Notes: generated from the sequence alone by a model not told the origin. Positions 52,115-62,452 are shown, counted from the stretch's first letter. The stretch: 64,000 bases of DNA from Castellaniella sp. MT123 (GCF_039614765.1 NZ_CP154879.1:3162001-3226000), one strand, 5' to 3'. A program made the numbers and translations.

Positions 52115-53533
52115 ATGAGCAACCTGCCTGATGCATCGCCCAAATCACGACAGAGCCGCCTGCTGACGGTCTGGACCCCCGAAGATCAGGCATTCTGGGA
52201 ACGGGAAGGCAGCGCTATCGCCAATGTCAATCTCTGGATTTCGATCCCGGCCCTGTTCCTGGCCTTTGCGGTCTGGCAAATGTGGAGCGTGGTGGCGGTC
52301 AATCTGCCCAATCTGGGCTTCAAATACACAGAAAACGAACTCTTCTGGCTGGCCGCGCTGCCGGCGCTGTCGGGCGCGACGCTGCGCATCTTTTATTCGT
52401 TCATGGTGCCGGTGTTCGGCGGGCGGCGCTGGACGGCGCTGACGACCGCCAGCCTGCTGCTGCCCACCATCGGGGTGGGCCTGGCGGTCCAGGACCCGAA
52501 CACGCCTTATTCCACCATGCTGCTCCTGGCTCTGCTGTGCGGTCTGGGTGGTGGCAACTTTTCCTCGTCGATGTCCAACATCAGCTTCTTTTTCCCCAAG
52601 GAACGTAAGGGTTCTGCGCTGGGCCTGAATGCGGGGCTGGGCAATCTGGGGGTTTCCTCGGTGCAGTTCCTGGCACCGCTGGTAATCACCATGGGTGTCC
52701 TCGGGCCATGGGCCGGCGATCCGCAGATGGCGCAGCTGTCCGGCGCCCATGGCGGCCCGACCGAGGTCTGGGCGCAGAATGCGGCGTTCATCTGGGCGCC
52801 GTTCATCATCATCGTGTCCATGCTGGCCTGGGTGGGCATGCACGACATCGCCGATGCGAAGGCCTCCTTTCGCGAGCAGGCTGTCATCTTTCAGCGCAAA
52901 CACAACTGGATCATGTGCTTTCTTTACCTGGGCACTTTCGGATCCTTCATCGGCTTTTCCGCCGGGTTTCCGTTGCTGATCAAATATCTGTTCCCGGCCA
53001 TCCGGCCCCTGCAGTACGCCTGGCTGGGGCCGCTGGTGGGGGCCATGGCCAGGCCCTTCGGCGGCTGGCTGTCCGACAAGCTGGGGGGCGCCCGGGTGAC
53101 GTTCTGGACATTTTTCTGGATGGTCCTGGGGGTGCTGGGCGTCATGGCGTCGCTGCCCAACGGCCAGTCGCCGGGCAGTTTCTTCGGGTTTCTGCTGGCG
53201 TTTCTCTTCCTGTTTTTCATGACCGGCATCGGCAATGGCTCCACCTTCGCCATGATTCCAGTCATCTTCAATACCCTGGCGCAACGCCGCCATGCCGCCG
53301 GATCGCCCGCGCAGGCCGAGGCCGAAGGCGCCAAGGAATCCGCCGCTGTGCTGGGCTTCAGCGGCGCCATGGGCGCCTATGGCGGGTTCTTCATCCCCAA
53401 AAGCTTCGGCACGTCCTTCAATCTGACGGGTACCCCGTACGCGGCGCTGGTGTTCTTCGTCGTGTTCTATGCCGTATCCATTGCTGTCACCTGGTGGTAC
53501 TACTCGCGCCGTGGCGCGGAAATTCCGTGCTGA
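52115..53533 (+). CDS. narK: nitrate/nitrite MFS transporter NarK
   Basis: MFS protein of 472 residues with about twelve helices. Nitrate-signature blocks are GLGGGNFSSSMSNISFFFP and GLNAGLGNLGVSS; the second half has NGSTFAMIPVIF. It imports nitrate and may exchange it for nitrite. ATG 52115 follows CAGGAGTCCCCCGC. It sits 80 bases before narG, in the usual order narK-narGHJI. Confidence 0.93.
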   Translation: MSNLPDASPKSRQSRLLTVWTPEDQAFWEREGSAIANVNLWISIPALFLAFAVWQMWSVVAVNLPNLGFKYTENELFWLAALPALSGATLRIFYSFMVPVFGGRRWTALTTASLLLPTIGVGLAVQDPNTPYSTMLLLALLCGLGGGNFSSSMSNISFFFPKERKGSALGLNAGLGNLGVSSVQFLAPLVITMGVLGPWAGDPQMAQLSGAHGGPTEVWAQNAAFIWAPFIIIVSMLAWVGMHDIADAKASFREQAVIFQRKHNWIMCFLYLGTFGSFIGFSAGFPLLIKYLFPAIRPLQYAWLGPLVGAMARPFGGWLSDKLGGARVTFWTFFWMVLGVLGVMASLPNGQSPGSFFGFLLAFLFLFFMTGIGNGSTFAMIPVIFNTLAQRRHAAGSPAQAEAEGAKESAAVLGFSGAMGAYGGFFIPKSFGTSFNLTGTPYAALVFFVVFYAVSIAVTWWYYSRRGAEIPC

Positions 53534-53613
53534 TCCTCGATCGCCATGCTGACCCCAGGCATCCGGCCATCCGGCCGATGCCTGCCTGACCTCTTTCCAA
53601 CGGAGTGACAATC

Positions 53614-56600
53614 GTGAGCCATTTCATCGATCGACTGAAGTATTTTTCCCGCCAGAAAGAGCCCTTTTCGAATGGACACGGCAATGTGGTCCACGAAGAC
53701 CGCACCTGGGAAGACGCCTATCGCAATCGCTGGCAACACGACAAGATCGTCCGCTCCACCCACGGCGTGAACTGCACAGGTTCCTGTTCCTGGAAGATCT
53801 ACGTCAAGGGCGGCATCGTCACGTGGGAAACCCAGCAGACGGACTACCCCCGCACCCGTCCCGACATGCCCAACCACGAACCGCGAGGCTGTCCGCGCGG
53901 CGCGACCTTCTCCTGGTATCTGTACAGCGCCAACCGGGTCAAATATCCGATGTTGCGCGGGCGCCTGGCGCGTCTGTGGCGCGAACAGCGCAAATCCATG
54001 GGGGCGGTGCAGGCCTGGGAATCCATCGTCACGGATCCCGAAAAATCCAAGTCCTACAAGTCCATCCGCGGCCTGGGCGGTTTCGTGCGTTCCACCTGGG
54101 ACGAGGTCAACGAGATCATCGTGGCCGCCAATATCCACACCATCAAGCGGCACGGCCCCGACCGGATCGCGGGGTTTTCCCCGATCCCGGCCATGTCCAT
54201 GATTTCCTACGCGTCGGGCAGCCGCTATCTGTCGTTGCTGGGTGGGTCGCTGCTCAGTTTCTACGACTGGTACTGCGACCTGCCGCCGTCCAGCCCCCAG
54301 ACCTGGGGCGAGCAGACCGACGTCAGCGAATCGGCCGACTGGTACAACTCCACCTTCATCATGCTCTGGGGCTCGAACGTGCCGCAGACGCGCACGCCCG
54401 ATGCTCACTTCATGGTCGAGGCCCGCTATCGCGGCGCCAAGGTCATTTCCGTGTTTCCGGACTATGCCGAAGGCGCGAAATTCGGCGATCTGTGGATTCA
54501 CCCGAAACAGGGGACCGACGCCGCCCTGGCGCTGGCCATGGGCCATGTGGTCCTGAAAGAATTCCACCTGGCGGGCAAGAGCGCGTATTTCGACCGCTAT
54601 TGCCGTCAATACACCGATATGCCGTTCCTGGTGCGCCTGGTGCGCCAGGGCGACCGCTACGTGCCGGACCGCAAACTGCGGGCCGCCGATTTTGCCGATC
54701 GTCTGGGCCAGCAGAACAATCCCGAATGGAAAACCGTCGCCTGCGACGAAAACACGGGCGAACTGATCGTTCCCCAGGGTTCGATCGGGTTCCGCTGGGG
54801 CCAGAAGGAAGGCGAGGACGCCGGCAAATGGAACCTGGAATTCAAGGATGCCCGGGGTCACGAGGTCAAGCCGCGCCTGACGCTGCTGGGTTCCCAAGAC
54901 GAGGTCGTGCCGGTCGCCTTCCCGTATTTCGGCGGCGTGCATCATGATTACTTCAAAGGGACGGACCACGACGAGGTCCTGGTGCGCAATCTGCCGGTCA
55001 GGCGGGTGCAGACCGCCGAAGGCGAGGTCCTGGTGACGACCGTCTTCGATCTGTTCGTCGCCAACTACGGGATCGATCGCGGCCTGGGCGGCGACAACGC
55101 GGCCTCGTCCTACGACGATGACGTGCCCTACACGCCGGCCTGGCAGGAACGCATCACCGGCGTCCCGCGCGAACAGGTCATCACCGTGGCGCGCCAGTTC
55201 GCCGACAATGCCGACAAGACCGAAGGCAAGTCCATGGTCATCCTGGGGGCGGGCCTGAACCACTGGTACCACATGGACATGTCGTACCGGGGCATCATCA
55301 ATCTGGTGTCGATGTGCGGTTGCGTAGGCCAGTCCGGTGGCGGCTGGTGCCACTACGTGGGCCAGGAAAAACTGCGCCCGCAGACCGGCTGGACCATGCT
55401 GACATTCGCCCTGGACTGGCTGCGCCCGCCGCGCCACATGAATGGCACGTCCTTTTTCTATGCCCACTCCGACCAGTGGCGCTACGAAAAGCTGCAGGTC
55501 TCCGAACTGCTGTCGCCGCTGGCGGATCCCTCGAAATACCAGGGCAGCCTGATCGACATGAACGTGCGCGCCGAGCGCATGGGGTGGCTGCCCACCGCCC
55601 CCCAGCTGCAGACCAATCCATTGCAGGTCGTGCGCGACGCCCAGTCGGCTGGTCAGGACCCGAAGGACTACGTGGTCAAGGGCCTGCGCGACGGCAAGCT
55701 GAAATTCGCCTGTGAAGACCCGGACAATCCCGACAACTTCCCGCGCAACCTGTTTGTCTGGCGGTCCAACATCCTGGGTTCGTCCGGCAAGGGGCACGAG
55801 TATTTTCTCAAGCACCTGCTGGGCACCCAGCACGGTGTGCAGGGCAAGGACCTGGGCGAAATGGGCGCGGGCAAGCCGCTCGAGGTCAACTGGCGCGACG
55901 ACGCCCCGCAGGGCAAGCTCGATCTGCTGGTGACGCTGGACTTCCGCATGTCCACCACCTGTCTGTATTCCGACATCGTGCTGCCGACGGCCACCTGGTA
56001 CGAAAAGAACGATCTGAACACGTCCGACATGCATCCCTTCATCCACCCGCTGTCGGCGGCTGTGGACCCGATCTGGGAATCGCGCAGCGACTGGGAAATC
56101 TACAAGGATCTGGCGAAGAAATTCTCCGAACTGGCGGCCGATGCCGACCTGCCCGACGAGGACCTGGTGCTGCAGCCCATGCAGCACGATTCCCCGGGCG
56201 AACTCACCGACCCCTACGCGGTGCGTGACTGGCACAAGGGGGAATGTGATCTGATCCCCGGCAAGACCATGCCCAACCTGATGGTCGTCAACCGCGATTA
56301 CAAGCACATCTATGAACGCTTCACGACGCTGGGGCCGCTGGCCGAAAAATTGGGGAACGGCGGCAAAGGCATTTCCTGGGACACCAAGGAAGAAGTCGAG
56401 TTCCTGCGCAAACTGAACTACAAGGAACGCGAACCGGGCGTCGGCCAGGGGCAGCCGCGTATCTTCAGCGATATCGATGCCTGCGAGACCGTGCTCACGC
56501 TGGCCCCGGAAACCAACGGACACGTGGCGCTGAAAGCGTGGGAATCCCTGTCGAAGATCACCGGCCGTGACCATACCCACCTGGTGAAATCCAGCGAGCA

Positions 56601-57369
56601 CGAGAAGATCCGCTTCCGCGACATCCAGGCCCAGCCGCGCAAAATTTTGACTTCGCCCACGTGGTCGGGGATCGAATCCGACAAGGTCAGCTACAGCGCC
56701 GGCTACACCAACGTGCATGAACTGATCCCCTGGCGTACCCTGACCGGGCGCCAGGAACTCTACCAGGACCACCCCTGGATGCGCGATTTCGGCGAGGCCC
56801 TGTGCGTCTACCGCCCGCCGGTGGATACCAAGACGATCAAGCCCATGCTCGACAAGCAGTTCAGCAATGGCGAGCCGCACGTAGTGCTGAATTTCATCAC
56901 GCCGCACCAGAAATGGGGGATCCATTCCACCTATTCCGACAACCTGATCATGCTGACCTTGTCGCGTGGCGGCCCGATCGTCTGGATGTCGGAAATCGAC
57001 GCGGCCAAGGCCGGCATCGTGGACAACGACTGGATCGAGGTCTTCAACGTCAATGGCGCCTTGGTGGCGCGGGCGGTGGTCAGCCAGCGCGTGCCCGAGG
57101 GCATGACAATGATGTATCACGCCCAGGAAAAGATCGTGAACGTGCCGGGGTCGGAAATCACCGGCAAGCGCGGCGGGATCCACAATTCCGTCACGCGCAC
57201 GGTCGTCAAGCCCACGCACATGATCGGCGGCTACGCGCAACTGTCCTATGGCTTCAATTATTACGGGACGGTCGGATCGAACCGCGATGAATTCGTCGTG
57301 GTCCGCAAACTGAAGAAAGTCGACTGGATGGACGAAACCCACGAAGTAGCCGCCCAGACGCAGGCCTGA
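53614..57369 (+). CDS. narG: respiratory nitrate reductase alpha subunit
   Basis: Molybdenum enzyme of 1251 residues. His50, Cys54, Cys58 and Cys93 (HGVNCTGSC and PRGCPRGA) form the FS0 cluster site, at E. coli spacing. This supports GTG 53614 over GTG 53605; CGGAG lies about 8 bases before it. The protein binds bis-MGD and reduces nitrate to nitrite on the cytoplasmic side of the NarGHI complex. It is followed by narH with a 13-base gap. Confidence 0.97.
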   Translation: MSHFIDRLKYFSRQKEPFSNGHGNVVHEDRTWEDAYRNRWQHDKIVRSTHGVNCTGSCSWKIYVKGGIVTWETQQTDYPRTRPDMPNHEPRGCPRGATFSWYLYSANRVKYPMLRGRLARLWREQRKSMGAVQAWESIVTDPEKSKSYKSIRGLGGFVRSTWDEVNEIIVAANIHTIKRHGPDRIAGFSPIPAMSMISYASGSRYLSLLGGSLLSFYDWYCDLPPSSPQTWGEQTDVSESADWYNSTFIMLWGSNVPQTRTPDAHFMVEARYRGAKVISVFPDYAEGAKFGDLWIHPKQGTDAALALAMGHVVLKEFHLAGKSAYFDRYCRQYTDMPFLVRLVRQGDRYVPDRKLRAADFADRLGQQNNPEWKTVACDENTGELIVPQGSIGFRWGQKEGEDAGKWNLEFKDARGHEVKPRLTLLGSQDEVVPVAFPYFGGVHHDYFKGTDHDEVLVRNLPVRRVQTAEGEVLVTTVFDLFVANYGIDRGLGGDNAASSYDDDVPYTPAWQERITGVPREQVITVARQFADNADKTEGKSMVILGAGLNHWYHMDMSYRGIINLVSMCGCVGQSGGGWCHYVGQEKLRPQTGWTMLTFALDWLRPPRHMNGTSFFYAHSDQWRYEKLQVSELLSPLADPSKYQGSLIDMNVRAERMGWLPTAPQLQTNPLQVVRDAQSAGQDPKDYVVKGLRDGKLKFACEDPDNPDNFPRNLFVWRSNILGSSGKGHEYFLKHLLGTQHGVQGKDLGEMGAGKPLEVNWRDDAPQGKLDLLVTLDFRMSTTCLYSDIVLPTATWYEKNDLNTSDMHPFIHPLSAAVDPIWESRSDWEIYKDLAKKFSELAADADLPDEDLVLQPMQHDSPGELTDPYAVRDWHKGECDLIPGKTMPNLMVVNRDYKHIYERFTTLGPLAEKLGNGGKGISWDTKEEVEFLRKLNYKEREPGVGQGQPRIFSDIDACETVLTLAPETNGHVALKAWESLSKITGRDHTHLVKSSEHEKIRFRDIQAQPRKILTSPTWSGIESDKVSYSAGYTNVHELIPWRTLTGRQELYQDHPWMRDFGEALCVYRPPVDTKTIKPMLDKQFSNGEPHVVLNFITPHQKWGIHSTYSDNLIMLTLSRGGPIVWMSEIDAAKAGIVDNDWIEVFNVNGALVARAVVSQRVPEGMTMMYHAQEKIVNVPGSEITGKRGGIHNSVTRTVVKPTHMIGGYAQLSYGFNYYGTVGSNRDEFVVVRKLKKVDWMDETHEVAAQTQA

Positions 57370-57382
57370 AGGAGTCGAAAGC

Positions 57383-58924
57383 ATGAAAATTCGCGCACAA
57401 GTCGCCATGGTCCTGAATCTGGACAAATGCATCGGCTGCCACACCTGTTCCATTACGTGCAAAAACGTCTGGACTTCGCGTGAGGGGATGGAATACGCCT
57501 GGTTCAACAACGTCGAAACCAAGCCGGGGGTGGGCTATCCCAAGGACTGGGAAAACCAGGACCGCTGGAACGGCGGCTGGCGGCGCAAGGCCAGCGGCCG
57601 TATCGAGCCGCGCCAGGGAGGCAAACTCAAGCTGCTATCGCGCATCTTCGCCAACCCGAACCTGCCGCAGATCGACGACTATTACGAACCCTTCACCTAC
57701 GATTACGAATACTTGCAGAAGGCCCCCGAGCGCAGCACGCCGCCGGTGGCCCGGCCGCGATCGCTGATCACTGGCCAGCGCATGGAAAAAATCGAATGGG
57801 GGCCGAACTGGGAAGAAATCCTGGGCGGTGAATTCGCCAAGCGATCGAAGGACTACAACTTCGAGGCCGTGCAGAAGGACATCTACGGGCAGTTCGAAAA
57901 CACCTTCATGATGTACCTGCCGCGCCTGTGCGAACACTGCCTAAACCCCACCTGCGTGGCCAGCTGTCCGTCGGGATCGATCTACAAGCGTGCCGAGGAC
58001 GGCATCGTCCTGATCGATCAGGACAAATGCCGCGGTTGGCGCATGTGCATCTCCGGTTGTCCGTACAAGAAGATCTACTACAACTGGAAGTCCGGCAAGG
58101 CCGAAAAGTGCATCTTCTGCTACCCACGCATCGAGGCGGGCCTGCCCACGGTCTGTTCGGAAACCTGTGTGGGGCGCATCCGCTACCTTGGCGTGTTGCT
58201 GTATGACGCGGACAGCATCGAGGCGGCCGCCAGTGTGCCCAACGAAAAGGACCTGTATCAGGCGCAGCTGGATCTGTTCCTGGATCCGTTCGACCCCGAG
58301 GTCCGGCGCCAGGCGCTGGCCGACGGGATCCCGGAAAACTGGCTGGATGCCGCCTGCAATTCGCCGGTCTATAAAATGGCCGTCGAATGGAAGATCGCCT
58401 TCCCGCTGCATCCGGAATACCGCACGCTGCCGATGGTCTGGTATGTGCCGCCGCTGTCGCCCATCCAGTCGGCCGCCAACAGCGGCCAGATCGGCGCCTT
58501 TGGCGAGATCCCGGACGTCAAGTCCCTGCGCATTCCGTTGCGGTATCTGGCTAACCTGCTGACGGCGGGCAACGAGGCCCCGGTCGCCGTGGCGCTGGAA
58601 CGCATGCTGGCCATGCGCGCCTTCATGCGGGCGCGGTCCGTCGATCGCCAGGAACGGCATGACATTCTCGAACAGGTCGGGCTGTCGCTGCATCAGGTCG
58701 AAGACATGCACCGCTATCTGGCCATCGCCAACTACGAGGACCGCTTCGTGGTGCCCACGGCGCATCGGGAACATGCCGAAAACGCCTTCGAGATCCGCGG
58801 GGGCTGCGGCTTCACCTTTGGCAATGGCTGCTCGGGCGGCACTTCGGACGGGTCGCTCTTCGGCAAGCCGCGCAACAAGCGCAAGCCGAGCGTAGTGTTC
58901 CTCGACCCGGCGCGCACGGCGTAA
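57383..58924 (+). CDS. narH: respiratory nitrate reductase beta subunit
   Basis: Iron-sulfur protein of 513 residues. Four cluster blocks: CIGCHTCSITCKNVW, CEHCLNPTCVASCPSG, CRGWRMCISGCPYKK (Trp in the place of Cys gives the 3Fe-4S site) and CIFCYPRIEAGLPTVCSETC. It passes electrons from the NarI haems to NarG. The spacing and order are those of a normal nar operon. Confidence 0.97.
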   Translation: MKIRAQVAMVLNLDKCIGCHTCSITCKNVWTSREGMEYAWFNNVETKPGVGYPKDWENQDRWNGGWRRKASGRIEPRQGGKLKLLSRIFANPNLPQIDDYYEPFTYDYEYLQKAPERSTPPVARPRSLITGQRMEKIEWGPNWEEILGGEFAKRSKDYNFEAVQKDIYGQFENTFMMYLPRLCEHCLNPTCVASCPSGSIYKRAEDGIVLIDQDKCRGWRMCISGCPYKKIYYNWKSGKAEKCIFCYPRIEAGLPTVCSETCVGRIRYLGVLLYDADSIEAAASVPNEKDLYQAQLDLFLDPFDPEVRRQALADGIPENWLDAACNSPVYKMAVEWKIAFPLHPEYRTLPMVWYVPPLSPIQSAANSGQIGAFGEIPDVKSLRIPLRYLANLLTAGNEAPVAVALERMLAMRAFMRARSVDRQERHDILEQVGLSLHQVEDMHRYLAIANYEDRFVVPTAHREHAENAFEIRGGCGFTFGNGCSGGTSDGSLFGKPRNKRKPSVVFLDPARTA

Positions 58925-58935
58925 CGGAGACCACC

Positions 58936-59628
58936 ATGGCACATACCTTGACCACCCAGGACTCGCCGGTGTTTTCCGTCCTGTCCGTGCTGCTGGGCTA
59001 TCCGGAACAGGACTGGCTGGATGCCTTGCCGGAATTGTCCGCCGCCGTGCCCGTGCCCGTGCGCCAGCGCCTGGACCCGTTGTTCACCTATCTGCAGGAC
59101 TTTGACGACCTGATCGAACTGCAGGAACAGTACGTCGCCACCTTCGACCGGCGCGCGGCGCATTCCCTGCATTTGTTCGAACACGTCCATGGCGAGTCCC
59201 GCGACCGGGGTCAGGCCATGGTCGATCTGCAGCAGGAATACCTGAAGCATGGCCTGGAGCCGGCCTCGACCGAACTGCCGGACTACGTGCCGCTGTTTCT
59301 GGAATTCCTTGGGCAGATTCCGCCGGCGGCGGCCCAGGAACTGCTGGGCGACGCCATCCATGTGCTGGCCCGCCTGGGCGACAAACTGGGCGAATCCGGC
59401 AGCCCCTATGCCAGCCTGTTCGCGCAGTTGCGCGTCATGACCGACGTGCGGCCCGAGGTCCTGCCCGATCCGCCTGAAGGCGAGATGGAGGAAACCATGA
59501 TCACCTTCGGCCCGCAGGCCGATGGCACCGAGCCGCTGCTGATGCGCCGTCCGGGCGACGGCGCGCAACCCCTCGTTTTCCATCCGCCCCGTTCGCGGGC
59601 CAGCCGCCCGGACGGCACCCAGGCCTAG
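58936..59628 (+). CDS. narJ: nitrate reductase molybdenum cofactor assembly chaperone
   Basis: NarJ/TorD-like helical protein of 230 residues, with HLFEHVHGESRDRGQAM, a conserved NarJ block. It guides cofactor insertion into NarG before the complex docks on NarI. It is not part of the final enzyme. 11 bases separate it from narH. Confidence 0.94.
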   Translation: MAHTLTTQDSPVFSVLSVLLGYPEQDWLDALPELSAAVPVPVRQRLDPLFTYLQDFDDLIELQEQYVATFDRRAAHSLHLFEHVHGESRDRGQAMVDLQQEYLKHGLEPASTELPDYVPLFLEFLGQIPPAAAQELLGDAIHVLARLGDKLGESGSPYASLFAQLRVMTDVRPEVLPDPPEGEMEETMITFGPQADGTEPLLMRRPGDGAQPLVFHPPRSRASRPDGTQA

Positions 59629-59637
59629 GAGACCGCC

Positions 59638-60324
59638 ATGAACGATACGCTTGATCTGTTTTTCTTCGGGGTGTATCCCTACATCGCCCTGACCGTGTTC
59701 TTCCTGGGCAGTCTGGTGCGTTTCGAACGCGAACAGTACACCTGGAAAAGCGATTCCAGCCAGCTGCTGCGCCGGGGCTCGCTGCGCTGGGGCAGCAACC
59801 TGTTTCACGTCGGGATCATCCTGCTGTTCTTCACCCACCTGGTCGGTCTGCTGACCCCGCCGGCGGTCTACCATATTTTCGTCACCACGCAGGTCAAGCA
59901 ACTGATGGCCATCGTCGTCGGGGCCATCCTGGGCGTCATCTGCCTGATCGGCCTGGTGCTGCTGATCCACCGCCGCTGGTCGGAGATCCGCCTGGCGCAC
60001 AATTCCAACACGTCCGACTGGGTCACGCTGCTGTGGATCCTGCTGGTGCTGGGCATGGGGCTGGCCACGCTGTTCACCTCGGTGCAGCACACGAATGGCG
60101 AGGTCATGGTGCAGCTGGGTGAATGGTCACAGCGCATCGTGACCTTCCGGGCCGGGGCCGTGGGCGCGCTGGAAGGTGTTCCGCTCGTCTACCGCATCCA
60201 CATGGTGCTGGGCATGACGCTGTTCGTGATTTTCCCGTTCACGCGGCTGGTGCACGTGTGGTCGGGGTTCGCGTCCGTCACGTACTTGGCGCGGGCCTGG
60301 CAGCTCGTGCGCCCGCGCGGCTGA
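59638..60324 (+). CDS. narI: respiratory nitrate reductase gamma subunit
   Basis: Membrane protein of 228 residues with five helices. The haem b ligands are visible: His57 and His67 in LFHVGIILLFFTHLVG, His188 and His206 in YRIHMVLG and LVHVWS. It takes electrons from quinol and anchors NarGH. The last gene of the cluster before the asnB reversal. Confidence 0.96.
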   Translation: MNDTLDLFFFGVYPYIALTVFFLGSLVRFEREQYTWKSDSSQLLRRGSLRWGSNLFHVGIILLFFTHLVGLLTPPAVYHIFVTTQVKQLMAIVVGAILGVICLIGLVLLIHRRWSEIRLAHNSNTSDWVTLLWILLVLGMGLATLFTSVQHTNGEVMVQLGEWSQRIVTFRAGAVGALEGVPLVYRIHMVLGMTLFVIFPFTRLVHVWSGFASVTYLARAWQLVRPRG

Positions 60325-60334
60325 TCCGGCGGCT

Positions 60335-60424
60335 GGTGTCCTGTTCGGCTGTTCCAGACATTCGGATTCGGATGGACGGCGCAAACGCCGGATCTGAGTC
60401 CGAGCATTCAGCGAACAGGACACC
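60335..60424. repeat. long imperfect palindrome between narI and asnB
   Basis: Outer arms GGTGTCCTGTTCG (60335-60347) / CGAACAGGACACC (60412-60424) are perfect over 13 bases. An inner hairpin CGGCG-CAAA-CGCCG is at 60377-60390, and between them CGGATTCGGAT pairs imperfectly with ATCTGAGTCCG. The whole 90-base element fills the space between the convergent narI and asnB genes. It could be a bidirectional terminator or a small mobile repeat; I saw no similar copy in this window. Confidence 0.65.
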
Positions 60425-60435
60425 GGAAGGTCGAT

Positions 60436-62406
60436 CTACGATTTTTCCAGCCATGCCTGGAACATCAGGATCCCCCAGAGCTGGGAATGCCGGTTCCGCC
60501 GTCCGCTCAGGTGTTGCTCCCACGCGTGCCGGATGCGTGACGGGTTGAAAAACCCTTCCCGGCGCAAGCGCGATTCGTCCAGCAGAGATTCGGCCCAGTC
60601 GCGCAGCGGCCCGCGCAGCCACTGGCCGACGGGTACGCCGAATCCCATCTTCGGCCGTTCGATCAGTTCCCGGGGCACGTGCCGGTACAGCACCTGTCGC
60701 AGGATCCATTTATTGACGCCGTCGCGCCGCTTCAGATCCTGCGGAATGCGCCAGGCGAATTCCACGACCCGGTGATCGAGCAGCGGCACGCGGCTCTCCA
60801 GCGATACGCCCATCGCGGCCCGATCGACCTTGACCAGAATATCGTCCGGCAGGTAGGTGATGGCGTCCAGCGCCATCAGGCGCTGCACGGAACTCAGGCC
60901 CTCCAGCGGCGGGGGATTGCCCCGCAGACAGGTGGTGGGTTCCCGTCCGCCGATCACCAGGCCGGCCGGTTCCCAGCGGGTCAGTGCCTGCAGGTACACG
61001 TCATCGATCCGGCGGGCGGCCAGCATGCCGGCCGCCTTGTGCAGTTTCGCGCCGACGTCGGCCTGACGTAGCGACTGGGGCATGGCGGGCCGCAGTGGCC
61101 CCAGCAGGGTGTTCCAGGCTTCGGGCGGCAGCGCGCGCATCCCCCATGCGGCCAGCAGGCGGGCCGCATGGGGCCAGCGTGATACGCGCTGCCAATGCCG
61201 TTCGTTGCGTATGTAGCGGCCGTAGCCGGCGAATAATTCGTCGCCGCCGTCGCCCGATAGCGAGACCGTGACCTTCTGGCGCGCCAGCTGCGACACCAGA
61301 AAGGTCGGGATCTGGGAGGAGTCGGCAAAGGGCTCGCTGTACAAATCCGGCAGCCTGGGGATCACGTCCAGCGCCTGTTGCGGCGTCACGTACAGTTCGG
61401 TGTGGTCCGTGCCTAGATGCCGGGACACTGCCCGCGCATGGCCTGCCTCGTCGTAGCCGTCCTCGTGGAAGCCGATCGTGAAGGTCTTGACCGGCCGGCT
61501 GGATTGCGACTGCATCAAGGCTACGATGGCCGAGGAATCGATGCCCCCCGACAGGAACGCGCCCAAGGGGACGTCGGCGAGCATCTGCTGGCGCACGGCG
61601 GAGCCGATCAGCCCTTCCAGCGCATCGGTGGCTTCCTCCGGGGATCCGGTCCATGGATTCCGGACGCCGGCGACGGCGACCTCCGGCAGCGACCAGTACC
61701 TGTCGATGCGTGGCTCGCGCTGGTCCAGGGACACGGTGAGCAGACATCCCGCCGGGAGCTTGAAGATGTCGCGGTGGATGGAATAGGGGGCGGGAATGTA
61801 GTTGTGCCGCATCAGCAGACACAACGCGTCGCGGTCGATCTCCGCCCTGAAGGCCGGATGCCGCCGGAGCGCTTTGATCTCGGAGCCGAACAGGAAGCAG
61901 GCACCTTCGCCCTGGCCTTGCCAGCCGTAGTACAACGGTTTTTCGCCCAGGCGGTCGCGTGCCAGGGTCAAGACCCGTTCCTGGCGGTCCCAGACGGCGA
62001 AGGCGAACATGCCGACGCAACGTTCGATCGTCGCCCTGATGCCCCAGGCCAGGAAACCGGCCAGCAGGGTTTCCGTATCCGAGTGGCCGCGCCAGGGGTG
62101 CTCGCCCGCCGGCAACCGGCCGGTTTCTTCCAGTTCCCGCCGCAGATCCAGATGGTTGTAGATTTCGCCATTGAAGGCGATCGTGTAGCGCCCCGTCGGG
62201 CAGGCCATGGGCTGGTGTCCGGCCGGCGACAAATCCAGAATCGACAGGCGCCGGTGAGCCAGGCCGATGCCGGCCCGGTCGCTCCAGAGGCCGAAGTCAT
62301 CCGGGCCGCGAGAGATGATCGCGTCGGCCATGCGTGTCAGCACCGCGCGGGCGGCATCCTGGTCACGGGCCTGCGTTGCGCCTAAAAACCCTGTAAAACC
62401 GCACAT
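60436..62406 (-). CDS. asnB: asparagine synthetase (glutamine-hydrolysing)
   Basis: Protein of 656 residues. Cys2 in MCGFTGFL is the glutaminase nucleophile, FNGEIYNHLDL and SDTETLLAGF continue the N-terminal domain, and SGGIDSSAI is the ATP pyrophosphatase loop in the C-terminal synthetase domain. Length (about 650) fits the long bacterial type, often used for cell-surface polysaccharides or non-canonical amidation. ATG 62406 puts Cys at residue 2, so it fixes the start. It lies between narI and the parvulin gene on the opposite strand. Confidence 0.9.
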   Translation of the reverse strand: MCGFTGFLGATQARDQDAARAVLTRMADAIISRGPDDFGLWSDRAGIGLAHRRLSILDLSPAGHQPMACPTGRYTIAFNGEIYNHLDLRRELEETGRLPAGEHPWRGHSDTETLLAGFLAWGIRATIERCVGMFAFAVWDRQERVLTLARDRLGEKPLYYGWQGQGEGACFLFGSEIKALRRHPAFRAEIDRDALCLLMRHNYIPAPYSIHRDIFKLPAGCLLTVSLDQREPRIDRYWSLPEVAVAGVRNPWTGSPEEATDALEGLIGSAVRQQMLADVPLGAFLSGGIDSSAIVALMQSQSSRPVKTFTIGFHEDGYDEAGHARAVSRHLGTDHTELYVTPQQALDVIPRLPDLYSEPFADSSQIPTFLVSQLARQKVTVSLSGDGGDELFAGYGRYIRNERHWQRVSRWPHAARLLAAWGMRALPPEAWNTLLGPLRPAMPQSLRQADVGAKLHKAAGMLAARRIDDVYLQALTRWEPAGLVIGGREPTTCLRGNPPPLEGLSSVQRLMALDAITYLPDDILVKVDRAAMGVSLESRVPLLDHRVVEFAWRIPQDLKRRDGVNKWILRQVLYRHVPRELIERPKMGFGVPVGQWLRGPLRDWAESLLDESRLRREGFFNPSRIRHAWEQHLSGRRNRHSQLWGILMFQAWLEKS

Positions 62407-62437
62407 CAGGGATTCCTCTTGATCTTCAATTTGATAT

Positions 62438-62452
62438 GGAGCAACCTGCTCC
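62438..62452. repeat. short palindrome between asnB and the parvulin gene
   Basis: GGAGCA-ACC-TGCTCC inverted repeat in the 94-base divergent gap. It may be an operator for either gene. No known regulator is assigned. Confidence 0.3.

Noticed and set aside
53500-57522. A 1340-codon open frame antisense to narG
   Set aside because: It mirrors narG codons in a GC-rich genome, and its translation has no recognisable domain. narG itself has all its cluster ligands.
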